The translations under genes were made by a program, and so were the position numbers. The notes beneath the pieces were generated by a model. It did not search any database. It had not been told where the DNA came from and saw only the letters and a list, made by a program, of their open reading frames with translations. A stretch of DNA of 64,000 nucleotides, taken from positions 248,001-312,000 of the forward strand of contig LLEY01000039.1 in assembly GCA_001414485.1 (NCBI GenBank). Direction: 5' to 3'. Shown piece by piece: positions 39,601-49,615 of this stretch. The stretch is from Calycina herbarum. Lineage: Eukaryota > Ascomycota > Leotiomycetes > Helotiales > Pezizellaceae. Within the stretch, counting starts at the first letter, position 1; every line of letters begins with the position of its first letter.

Positions 39601-40837
39601 TTGGCCTGGGTTTTTGATCTTCATCGCCTCTTGTTGTTGTTAGAAGTTTGATTTTTGATGAAATTTGTCGAAGTCCTTGTTTGATGAAATTTCTTGTGTC
39701 GACTACAGCCGCGTCAAGGGAATCCACAACGACATGCACAAGTTTGTACTCTTGTATTTCGTCCTGCATGTCTTTATTAGTATACCTAAAGGATTGCCAT
39801 CTACTTTTTATAAGCGAGAGGAGGGTTTTGTGCTCACATTAAATATGGCGATCAATTGGTTCATAGTTGGGGAGCCACCGTTTACCCGCGATTGGTGCCA
39901 TGCATCATAAACTGGAGAAGAGCTGCAGCTAGAGTTTTTGAACTGAATGATTTGCTTTATCAGACTACCTAGTAAGTTATAGCGGTTATGGGAATCAGCC
40001 GGTGTCTTGTCAAGGTATATAGCAAGTATCGGCGTTGGTCGAGGTTGTGACTTTATATGTTCGATTATAATAGAAGAAAGAACAGTCTATCATTCAGTTA
40101 GAAGATGACTATCGAGGGCGTTGTTATTATACCTTTCCCGTTCCCATCTCTCCATAACACGGCAGTGTGTTGATAAACCCATCTTTCCATGCTTGGAATT
40201 CTGGAAGGTCTAGAAGCCACTGTCCTGTTTTCGGGGCAGCATTTTTGAAGACTTCGTTCTGACGGGCGCGGAAATCCAACGGAGAGAGCCATTTTTCAAT
40301 TTCACTTCGTTCTTCTGCTTCCTTCCTCATGTCCGAATCGTGCCGGAGTATCGTGGTATCTTTCTTTGTTTCTCTTGCGTATTCAATACCAACGGTAGTC
40401 AGAGTCGTGTTGATACTTTGGCAATACGTATTAATAGTATCAAACAATTTTTCCAAGTCGTCCTTTTCCGAGTGCCATTTCACATCTTGTTTCCGAAAAT
40501 TCTTGATTACTCGCATGAATTTCGGCCCTTTTTTCACGATCTTCTTCGAGCCCTTTGTTTTCAGAGTTTCCGACACCATTTTCATCGTCTTCACCAAACC
40601 GACGAGCGGGGAGTTTCGGTCTTGGAGACATTCTCTCAACCACGCTTCGGCGGGGTGTTCAGATCCAGATTCTAAATCTCTGAGTGCATTGGAAACGACC
40701 TCTACGCTGGCCAGTCGGTACCGGAATTCTTCCTTTTCTTTTCCCGCGTTGATGACATCTTCTGCGTAGCGTTTGAAATCTTTGATTGCGTCGAAGATGG
40801 CGATGCTGCTCGATATGACCGAGAGAGGGTCGGCCAT
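36659..40837 (-). CDS. STAND (NLR-like) protein: NACHT with zinc-finger insert, ankyrin repeats
   Basis: Three exons on the minus strand: 40133-40837, 39838-40086 and 36659-39763. The introns are 46 nt (40087-40132) and 74 nt (39764-39837, branch TACTAAT). All junctions are phase 0, giving 1352 aa. The N-terminus (MADPLSVISSSIAIFDAIKDF) resembles the fungal STAND N-terminal domain. NACHT motifs follow: Walker A GEMGTGKT at residues 229-236, spanning intron 1, Walker B VHVVVDSLDA at 327-336, and a sensor-like LLTTTR at 358-363. A ZZ-like zinc finger (CDVC, CQGC, CASC, a further Cys and a final His) occupies about 373-423, before the IRAPEEDLASYI helix. About 14 ankyrin repeats fill 762-1306, then a low-complexity tail. 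Such proteins are cytosolic signal-sensing ATPases or GTPases in fungal non-self responses; the ligand is unknown. The start is the first Met of an open exon. The gene looks intact although it abuts the RIP island. Confidence 0.88.
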
Positions 40838-41845
40838 TGTGGTACAGATATGGTCCCAGTCCCTCGTTGGAAACCAGACTTGATCTGACAGCTTTCAGTC
40901 TACGTATACTAGGTATTACAAACTTGAGGCATGAAATCGAGTCGTTCTGGATATTCTCCACGAGGTACAACCCGACCCCGCGAAAGATGGCATTTGTTCC
41001 GTTGGGTCAGATTCCCACAGATTTTTCAAAACGAATCCTTCTCCAACAATCAGCCTCAGTGTGGAGTCTCTGTACCCGAAGTTTCATTTGTATGAAGTAA
41101 AGCGGCATGCTTTTAATTTACGTGTATATCGTGTCAACCTTGATCTACAACGTTGTATGGTCAAGCTTTCCTCGCCGCTTTGCGATTTTAAATCGAAGGA
41201 TTCCGAAGTAATATGGGGTGGATTATTATTGGTTTGTATGAACGAATTTACGAGGAAGAAATGTGCCTCAGCGGGTAAGAGGCCTATTTGGGCTAGACTT
41301 TGTTTCACTTTTCACCTGATCTGTTCCCCAACCTCTCCAAACTTTGTTACAACCTCACTCTCAATTATAGTTCAGACTCCAGCTCGAACTTAATCAAGTT
41401 ACACACAAACATCCCATGAAAGAAGGAGATCATATCAAAAAATTTGAACCTGTCTCAGCTCTCCGAATTGACGTGAAATTCTGCTGCGGCACAGTTGAGT
41501 TTGAAGTGGAGAGGATTCTCGAAGTGCTCTGTAGCGATAGGGCAAGGTCCGTTTGGCCTCCAGAGCCCCCAGCAGAAATCTAGGCATATGCCCTTCGGAA
41601 ATGTCTAGTTATTTCCGTCAGTCTAGTTTCTGCTATTGGCCATCTCCTTACAATGCTTAACAAAATTACCATACCAGAATGTCGTTGTCTACGAAAGTTG
41701 TTAGATATACCGTTTACTTGAGCCTCCACGATTTCATATGTAACCTTACATCGGGTCCGAACCTAAAATTCAGCCCTGTGCCGTTTGAAATGGGTCCCAG
41801 TCCAGGATCCAATCTCAAAGGGAAGGGGTGTTTTATGTAGCCCTG
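40838..41845. other. Intergenic region between divergent genes
   Basis: The STAND gene points left and the S41 protease gene points right, so this region and the MITE beside it hold both upstream regions. I see no convincing coding frame; short open frames at 40837-41393 overlap on both strands and lack motifs. No RNA gene was recognised. Confidence 0.5.
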
Positions 41846-42083
41846 CTCTACGTGGACGGAAAAAAGTTCCTAATTTTGACCTGCGCCGCACCCACCAAAA
41901 GCATGACAGAATATCTAAAAGAGATGTGAAAAAATAAATAAAAAATTTAGAACGAATCTCTGATAGCTCCTGAATACTAGAATAGAAGCTTATATTTTTT
42001 GATTATTGCGTTGTGGTTTTATTCATCATTCAAGACCAATTTCCAAGGGAACAAATTAGGAAGTTTTTTCCGTCCACGTAGAG
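41846..42083. mobile_element. MITE-like element, 238 bp, with 32-bp inverted termini
   Basis: The left end CTCTACGTGGACGGAAAAAA at 41846 has its near-perfect complement ending CCGTCCACGTAGAG at 42083. The inverted repeats extend about 32 bp, to TTCCTAATTT. CCCTG is found directly outside both ends (41841-41845 and 42084-42088), consistent with a 5-bp target duplication. The inside is AT-rich and has no coding frame. It lies about 140 bp upstream of the likely start of the S41 protease gene. Confidence 0.8.
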
Positions 42084-42221
42084 CCCTGTTGCCACGATAC
42101 GGAAAATTGCCTCTTTAGACCTTCATCGTCCCTGGGAACTCGGCGCTAACCTGTCACCTGCATGCCACAAATCCTTCGATGAGATTCAGCCTCTCGCATT
42201 TGAAATTAGATGTATTTCATG

Positions 42222-45200
42222 ATGCGCTCTTTCTTGGTCACTGCTTACGGTCTGGTGATGGGGATTGTTAAACTCTCTTTTGCCTCTATTTCGACTCTCA
42301 TCTGCTCCTATTGTCAAATTTGAAGTCATCTATTTCGTACCTTCGAGTCAGGGACTTGTAGAAAATGTTACGAATTTCACTTTTACCGGCATGTGTTCGC
42401 ATTCTCTCCTTTTGTTTAGTTACAGGCAGCTTCCCTGGAACGAAATACGCAAGAGCAACCACTCCATCGCCATGTGGAGTCCTTATGGATGATCTGAGGG
42501 TGAACGGAAGTAAGTAATCGTTCAATGATGTATTGAACTCGACTGATTTTCAATTGCAGCCACGATATTTGAAGCAAAAGCAGTTTACGACTGCTGGGTG
42601 TCAGTCCCTTTCAACACGGCTGTCGCCACTAAATTCGTGTCGTATCTTAACGACACACTGCAGTTTCAGTCGACACTGAACTATCTCAAAGATCCACCAA
42701 TTGGATATCAACAACCAGCAGTGGACCTCGTTGGTGGTTTGAAAACCATTCAACATAACGTGAACAGTGGGACCTACAAGAATGAGTATGAATTCGAAGT
42801 TGCTGTTCAGAAATTATTATTTGCTGCCCATGATGACCATCTGGATCTTGTTTGGGGAATCTTTGGCGCCTTCTCTTTTGGCGCGCCTTATGCAATTGTC
42901 TCCGTCTCGCGCGACGGCATAGAACTGCCAAAGATACATTTCAAAGGTAATTTAAAGCATGATCGTTATTTCCCTATACTGCTCGTATGACTCGTAAGTT
43001 GACGCTAATACTATGCAGACGATATCATAGCATACCAAGAAGACAAGACTCCATTGCCAGCAGCGATTTCCAAAATCAACGGCATAAATGCAGTAGATTT
43101 TATACGCGCTTTTGCCGAGCAAAATGCATTCGGCTCTCTCGAACCACACTCAGAATTCAATCAAGTAATGGCCAGTCCATCACTCGACATCCAAGCTCTC
43201 ACCAGCATTTGGACTGGTGACGCAACCTTCTATCCAGGCGAGTCTTTAATTTTCACTCGAGAAGATGGGAAACAAATAGGGCCTACACCATGGCTAGCGA
43301 TATACAATGGACCTGGAGAAACCGGACCCCTGCAAACTGGAGGGGACTTCTACAATCTCTTCGTTTTGGGACAATATCCAGCTTCCTTTCGACCTTTTGC
43401 CGACTATTACGATGATGATTCCACGCTAGCCCCAGAAGAAGAAGATGCGGATGACGAGTCAACCTCAGCGAGTATCACCAGCTCAATTTCAGCAACTGCA
43501 ACTGCAACATCAACACCGGAACCTATGCCAACAGGTTGGGATCACGAATCTTATCCCAAAATTGCCGATGTTGTGCAAGATGATTTCGGTACTTATGGAG
43601 GTGGATCAATATCTGGGTATTTCCTCAAGCAATCTTCTACAGCAGTCCTAAGCATTCCGACTTTCGACGCCTCTGGTGACGATATTGATACCTTCACCGG
43701 AACAATCAAAGCTTTTCTCAAAAAGAGCAAAGCCGCCGGTATGACTAAAGTCGTGATTGACCTGCAACAAAATTTCGGCGGAGACATCCTTCTCGCTTAC
43801 GATGTATTTAAGCAATTCTTTCCTCGCGTCGATCCCTATGGAGGAAGTAGGCTACGGGCCCATTCCCCAGCGAACAGTATGGGAAAAGCGATATCGTCGT
43901 ATTTTGAAACGCTTCGTCCCACCGACCCCGATTATATCTCCTTATTTACTAATGAATGGGTGTCGATAAATCGGGTAAATGATAATACCAACCGAAATTT
44001 CAGTTCGTGGGCGGAGTTCTTCGGGCCCAATCAGAAGAGTAAAGACGCTTTTACTACACCTGTAAGCAAATCTTGATTCCGATGACGAAGAATCCTGTGA
44101 CTAAGACAGAGATAGCAACGGTATAACCTCTCAAGTCACCTCTTTAACACCTTGTTCGTAGGGTCTTCTACTGAAGAGTTCTCGCTCAATGGTTTCGACA
44201 CTAAATCAGCCTCTGAAGCCCAACCATATGCTGCCAAGGATATCATCATTCTCAGCGACTCTCTCTGTTCTTCAACCTGTGCAATGTTTATGGAGATGAT
44301 GCACCATGACGCAGGTGTCAGAACGGTTGTAGCCGGTGGTATTCCATTTGACGGGACTATGCAAGCCCCCAGGTATTTCATAACACCCCAATCCCTCGCT
44401 TGTTGGATGGTACTAACAATAACAACAGCTTGACTCGTGGCGCACGCTTTTACGACATGACTGACAATCTCGACGCAAACGTAAATTACGCCGAAGCCCT
44501 CTTGAAGTATTTCAAGAAACCCGGAGGAAACTTCCTACCTAATCGCACCGCAGCCCTGGACGTTTCAATCACATCCGGAGGCATCAATCTCCGTGATCAA
44601 ATCCGCAAAGATAGCGATATTCCACTTCAATTCTCCTACGAAGCCGCAGATTGTCGAATTTACTACACTCCAAGCACCGTATGGAACTACACCGCACTTT
44701 GGCAACACGCCGCAGATGCCATCTGGAGCAACCCAAAACTCTGCATCCAAGGCTCAACCAGTTATGCGAAGACGAACACCACGAAGACAGCAGCACCAGC
44801 TGACACCGCTATTGTATCCGCGAACGCGCCCGCGGTACAAGCACCAGAATCTCAATTAGGAGAGATAATTATGTCCATGATATCCTCTTCCCCCAACCTC
44901 GGAGAAACTGGCAAAGCCAAAGGCGGCCTCGAATATTCCGCTAGCTCAATAGCCGATTTCGAGAATAAACCTTGTCCCACTAAACCCAAGAAGGGATGCC
45001 CTACCTCGACATTCTATTGCCTTGACACATATACTGCGTGTAGTAAAGCTGGGAAAGAGCTTCCGAACACACCTTCTTGCGTCTTACTTTGCAACATGAA
45101 CAACAAATCGATGTGCGAAAGTAATAAATGTCGGGCTTTTAAAGCGATAAGTCCTACTACGCCGAAAGGTGCTGTGGATAAGAGGCCAGGGTATTGTGTT

Positions 45201-45323
45201 CCTCCACCACCGTCTTGTAAGAGGAATACTGGGCTCACTGTATCGTCAAACGACACACCGCCTCCCCCGTCAAAAACCAAGAATTATAAGAGGGATGTTT
45301 TGTTGTTGCCAGGGGGTGCTTGA
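42222..45323 (+). CDS. Secreted S41-family (CPAF-like) peptidase with Cys-rich C-terminal tail
   Basis: The exons that agree in phase are 42426-42509, 42560-42946, 43019-44061, 44116-44372 and 44429-45323, joined by introns of 50, 72, 54 and 56 nt (GT-AG; the last has TACTAAC). The first exon probably starts at the ATG at 42222 (MRSFLVTAYGLV, signal-peptide-like), but its donor is not clear. The predicted size is about 900 aa. The family call rests on CWVSVPFNTAVA and YLKDPP near the N-terminus, a PDZ-like middle region, VVIDLQQNFGGD near 43750-43785, and DSLCSSTCAMFMEMM near 44260-44303, whose Ser is the expected nucleophile. The last 150 residues hold about a dozen Cys (for example CPTKPKKGCPTSTFYCLD) and a Pro-rich stretch and may be a separate binding module. 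It probably cleaves extracellular protein; the substrate is unknown. The MEROPS subclass is inferred from memory of fungal relatives. Confidence 0.82.
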
Positions 45324-45901
45324 AGGTTGTGGGTGGCCAGAAGCGAGGCGAGCAAGCAAGATCTTGGCGCTGATATCATCTAGGGTTTTCTGTATATAAT
45401 TAGGGTAGGAAAAGGAAGGTTACAGTAATAAAAAGATTTAATAGTCCAGTAATTTAAGAATTCTATACTTCTCGTGTATTTTCATGACCTTCTCGGGACT
45501 TACGCCGCAACTGACTCCGTAATATTCTCAGTGGATTTCTCACTCCACAATTCATCAATACCAAAGAGGCATATCTCTAAACTTGTATCCACAACGCAAT
45601 CATAGGTGAAAACAAGATCCAGGGTCTACTCGCCCTGCCATATATTCGAGTCTATTCACGGGTTACCAGAAAATAGCACAAATTTTGCTGCTGCCGCACT
45701 ATAGCTTCCGGGCTGAGATAATGATTTCGGCGAGCAGGTTTCGTTGAAACTAGCCAACTTCGATGTGATTTTAGGGTTAAAGGAGTATTTATTCAAGAAG
45801 TCAAACATATGCATCGTCCCACCCCCAATATCCCGCTAAACATATAATCATCCCAACTCGACCTAAACACATTCGCTCTTTCCTCCATCTCATATCACCA
45901 T
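45324..45901. other. Intergenic region between convergent genes
   Basis: This is the 3' flank of both the S41 protease gene (plus strand) and the DUF1996 gene (minus strand). I see no additional coding exon, repeat or RNA gene. Confidence 0.5.
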
Positions 45902-47180
45902 TCAAGCATACTGAGCTTGATATCCACCAGGAAGAGCAGTGAGCCCTGAGAATAAATTAGCAAGTCCAACATAGGCTCAAATGCAATACCAAAGGAAACA
46001 AAACCAAAACAAGAACTAACAACTTACATCCATCCACATTCTCATCTACAACTGCCTTCTGAGCACACTTGTTCATAGCAGCAGTGTTTTGCGTCTTTGG
46101 ATTTGCCGCCGGGCAGTTGACAACACAAGCGGTATCCATCAGTCTTTGAAGCGCATCACCTTTCCAGCCGAAAACGTAATCAGCGTGGTTAGCATAACCA
46201 GTCGCATCACCAAATGACCAGACGAAAGGCTGACTTCCATCTGCTGGCCAATCATTCTTGTTATTGAATGCCTGTGAATTAGGTTATTAGAATTAGCGAT
46301 TCTCACATTAGAAATCCCGAATGTATTTAGGACTTGCCTTTGTATCCCAAACAACCTCGAACAAAACTTGAGGCATGCGGACAGGATGGGATGCCGGACA
46401 TGGTCCTCCGCTTTCAAATGTACCAGTCTCAGGATAAGCCATGTGATCCATATGGTTTGGGCTGTCAAGATTGACACCATCCCAGCATGTGGGAAAACGT
46501 TGGTTTATCATAATACCAGCAGGGCAAGTACGCTTGGGGAATTCTATAAGTTCTGGTTCTCGGGTACCGTCGTTGTCCATACAGGTATATGTCAATTGTC
46601 TGAAGTGTTTAACCTTCTCCTTTGTGCGGGCGTTGACATCGCCAACGAACATTCGAAATCCCTATCCTCACGGTTATGACTTTTCTACTCTCTGATGCCT
46701 TTTGTACTTACTGGTTGGAAGGACTTCACTTTTGATTTTTGTTGTTGGTCGTAGAGAGCGTCCTGCATGTAATAAACCGTGATACCAGCGGTTGCTCCGC
46801 TAATCTGGGATTTTTGGGGGACCCGCTTGTAGGTACCGTTTCGCGCTTTGAAATACAAGATAGCTAGATTGATTATTGCTATTAGTTCTCGTCCGCGGTC
46901 TTAAGTTTAACGAGGACTTTTACTTGCCAGTCCAATAATTTGAAAAATCCTCACTGAACGAGCAAGTTGTACAAGTGGAAGCGGCAGGCATATCCTTCTT
47001 TGGATCCATCGTAGCATTGAAAGAGTTCCCGCCAACAATCTGGTGAACATGTGGAGAAGGAATCTTCCCCGGATCCACAAGAGGATCAAGTCTCTGAACA
47101 ACTAGTTGCGAACATTGAAATCGAAGTAAAGCTGCACTCAGCGAACTAAGCGCAAGAATGAGACCCGTTGATAACTGCAT
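45902..47180 (-). CDS. Secreted DUF1996 protein with two GC-AG introns
   Basis: Five exons on the minus strand (46928-47180, 46712-46863, 46338-46661, 46028-46271, 45902-45945) encode 338 aa with all phases consistent. The N-terminus MQLSTGLILALSSLSAALL is a signal peptide or anchor. DUF1996 hallmarks follow in order: FQCSQLVVQRLDPLVDPG, HVHQIVGGNSF, STCTTCSFSEDFSNYW, FVGDVNAR, CPAGIMINQRFPTCWDG, MDHMAYP, and SFGDATGYANHADYVFGWK. Introns 1 (46864-46927) and 3 (46272-46337) start GCAAGT instead of GT. Using these donors restores the family sequence YWTAILYF and DTKAFNNKNDW, while nearby GT sites break the frame. Introns 2 and 4 are GT-AG. The molecular function of DUF1996 is not settled; the Cys and His pattern suggests a secreted wall or carbohydrate-associated role, which is inference. 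It converges on the S41 protease gene. Confidence 0.88.
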
Positions 47181-48411
47181 TCTGTCCAGCCCACTGGCAC
47201 TGATGATTCTGGCGATTTGAAAAAGTTGTTACCAGGAGGGGACGATAGTTATTGGGAAAAGTCCGGGAGGCGGATGTGTAGGTCCTTTTAACAAGCTTGG
47301 CTGTACAGCAGGCTGGATCAATTGGGCTGGGCATATGCTGCCCAGGCAATCGATGGTACACCCACGGAAATACAAGGATCAGTTCCCAAGATCTGTGAGT
47401 GCTACCTCTAGCAACACACTTTCATTAATTTGTTTTGAAAGGTAGCTCTGAGTGGCTAGCGAACTGCCGAGTATGTACGGCTGCTTTTTGATCATTGGTC
47501 TACTGTCTATTCCGTTCGACCTTTTTTATTGCATTTGTTGTACTCTTGATGTCACACGTCGCTCTAAAATTACCCTCTACCGAATTTCGAAGGACAAAAA
47601 TTTCACGACTTTTCGTTCACTACACCATCAGAGACACATAAGAATTGAAAGGTGCTTTAGCACTCAGAAGAATATTTCAGGAAAACAAACGTAGGACCTA
47701 TTCAAAAGAAACATGACCTAGTACACTCTCTAAGTAACTACTTCGAGCCTTTAAATCTCCAACCTAAAATGCCGATCTAAGCTTGAATTAAGTTATAGTG
47801 AGGCAAATGAAAACCTCCGTGATGCTGAACCAAATCCAGGTTTCCAAGCACTTTCCAAGTGCCGGCGATACAAATAAATATATTAATTTCATAGTCAGGT
47901 GGGGTAAACTTACCCGCGGTCATGTACCCCCTTCTCTTTCAGATAGCCTAAACCTAAACCACACAATACGATAAATGAAAAGTAGATCATTGGTAAGATT
48001 CTCCATACCAATTCATTAAAAAGCACAACTCAATAGGGGAGATTCAAATGCCGGGTGACACCAAAAATTGTATTAATACCTTAGTAAGGTGGGGTAAATT
48101 TCTTTGAGGTCAAGAATACCTCCTAGGGTAGGACAAAACACATGGAGATCTTTGTATCTATACTTCAAAATGATTTCAGCCCCTCACTAGCCAAAGTATG
48201 CAATCAATCAAGGTACTATATCGTCGGATTATCGGATGAAAGCCTATCTTAGCAAGCCATGTGGTCTCCTTGGACGAAACCTTGATGATAACGGATTCTT
48301 TCTTTCTTCTTTTAGATCAGCTATTTTAAAAACTTCCCTACACCCATATCTACCAACAGAAAATCAATTTGTTTCTTCTCGAAAGTCACGTCCTTAAAAC
48401 CTACGATTAAA
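47181..48411. other. Intergenic region
   Basis: No coding exon is supported. Two similar segments containing GGTGGGGTAAA preceded by TATTAAT lie near 47878-47935 and 48068-48120 and may be a degenerate short repeat. The right part holds the upstream region of the small secreted protein gene; the left part holds that of the DUF1996 gene. Confidence 0.45.
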
Positions 48412-48739
48412 ATGCGTATCCTGTTTTCTCTCCTCGCGATTTTCGTCGCTTCGGCTCTTGCGGATGGTCCTTGCGATGCGGAAAGCGACAACTGTCGAGC
48501 CGTCATTAATGCGAGTGCGTGTTTCAACAAGTACATGGCTAGTGCAACTAAGGCGAATATCTTGAGCTGTCTGAAGGGCACGGATGGAACTGACACGGAA
48601 ACTCAGAAGGTGAGAGGAAGATTACTCTACATGGTGTAAGAAGAATTTTTCTGAAACAAAATCATAGATGTGTGCGTGTACCGGTTGCGTTGCTCCTGTT
48701 ATGACGGCTTTCATCTCCAAGAACAAACTTTGTGGCTGA
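48412..48739 (+). CDS. Small secreted cysteine-rich protein, 89 aa
   Basis: Two exons, 48412-48609 (66 codons) and 48668-48739 (23 codons plus stop), are joined by a 58-nt GT-AG intron in phase 0. The first 19 or so residues (MRILFSLLAIFVASALADG) are a clear signal peptide. The mature part, about 70 residues, has eight cysteines, in CDAESDNC, ACF, SCL, MCACTGC and LCG. There is no CC pair, so it is not a hydrophobin, and no other family that I can name fits. The second exon is tiny and easily missed. Size, secretion and Cys content are those of candidate effectors or antimicrobial-type secreted proteins; the function is unknown. It lies 0.9 kb from RTC1 and 1.2 kb from the DUF1996 gene. Confidence 0.78.
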
Positions 48740-49615
48740 TTGGGTACGAGATAGAACGTCGTAGAATAGGGCGGAAGTTATGAGTGGATCAGCTTCTGAG
48801 TTGATGGTATCGGAGAGTTGGAACGGGAAGGGACAAGGAAAGGAGTGTGATGTCGAGTGGTGAGAAGGGACGGCGGGAATGGAAAGGAGTTAATGTTACT
48901 AGTGGTTTTCCGCACAGCCATACCACTTTTTCAAGAAGTGAAATTCGCTTTCGTCCTCGCCTAATTCTTTGAAGACCCTGTTTGAGACTATTTCGATTCG
49001 ACTAAGAAGTCAACAACTCTGAAGAAGTCGAGATATTCAAGTCACGTTTGATGCTTCAGGCACCACCTCTTCGCTCTTGTGAATGATCTCCTATTTTCAT
49101 CAAACGATAAAGTGACTGTGCTAGATACCCGTTTTTCTAACTTTTCTTCTAAGATGCGCGGAAGCTTGAAAGAAGAGTACGAAAATAGCAGAGTAAATGG
49201 TAAACACCTTAGAAACCTGAAAGTGGGCAGATGGAATGTCGAATAGACGAGTATTCACTCTCAATAGAAGTGGCAAAGGAATTCCATAGTAAAATTCTTA
49301 CCCCGCTATTGAATTATGCGGGAGGATAAAAATAAACAGGAGTTGGAAGTGGCGTTTGAAATCCTGCGCGAACCAACTTGCCGAACACTTACCCCCCTTT
49401 TCCTCCTACCCCGAAGGCTGGAAGTGCTTGTGTTCTGCAAACACTCTCACCTTCCAATCACCTAACATCCAAAGGCTTGCTTTTCTCTACCTGGCATTTC
49501 CAGCAGTACTTTTATACGACCGACGTACTATGTGCCACTCAGCCAATCAGAGGCCTGTATTTCCAATGCGCCCGCACACCGCCTTGGCAGAAGCGCTTGA
49601 GCTTGAGCTTGCGAA
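48740..49615. other. Intergenic region upstream of RTC1
   Basis: It holds the 3' flank of the small secreted protein gene and the upstream region of RTC1. No coding exon, repeat or RNA gene was recognised. Confidence 0.5.

Noticed and set aside
39764..40132. Apparent break of the STAND gene into two separate open frames
   Set aside because: Two GT-AG introns of 74 and 46 nt rejoin the frames in phase 0 and restore the Walker A threonine and the LLGSLIKQII segment, so it is one gene.
44062..44161. Use of the acceptor at 44160-44161 for the third phase-consistent intron of the protease gene
   Set aside because: It shifts the reading frame. The acceptor ending at 44115 keeps phase 0 and adds a plausible segment leading into VGSSTEEF.
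47878..48120. Pair of GGTGGGGTAAA-containing segments as a regulatory repeat
   Set aside because: Similarity is short and imperfect, and could be chance or an old repeat; no symmetry or spacing rule was seen.
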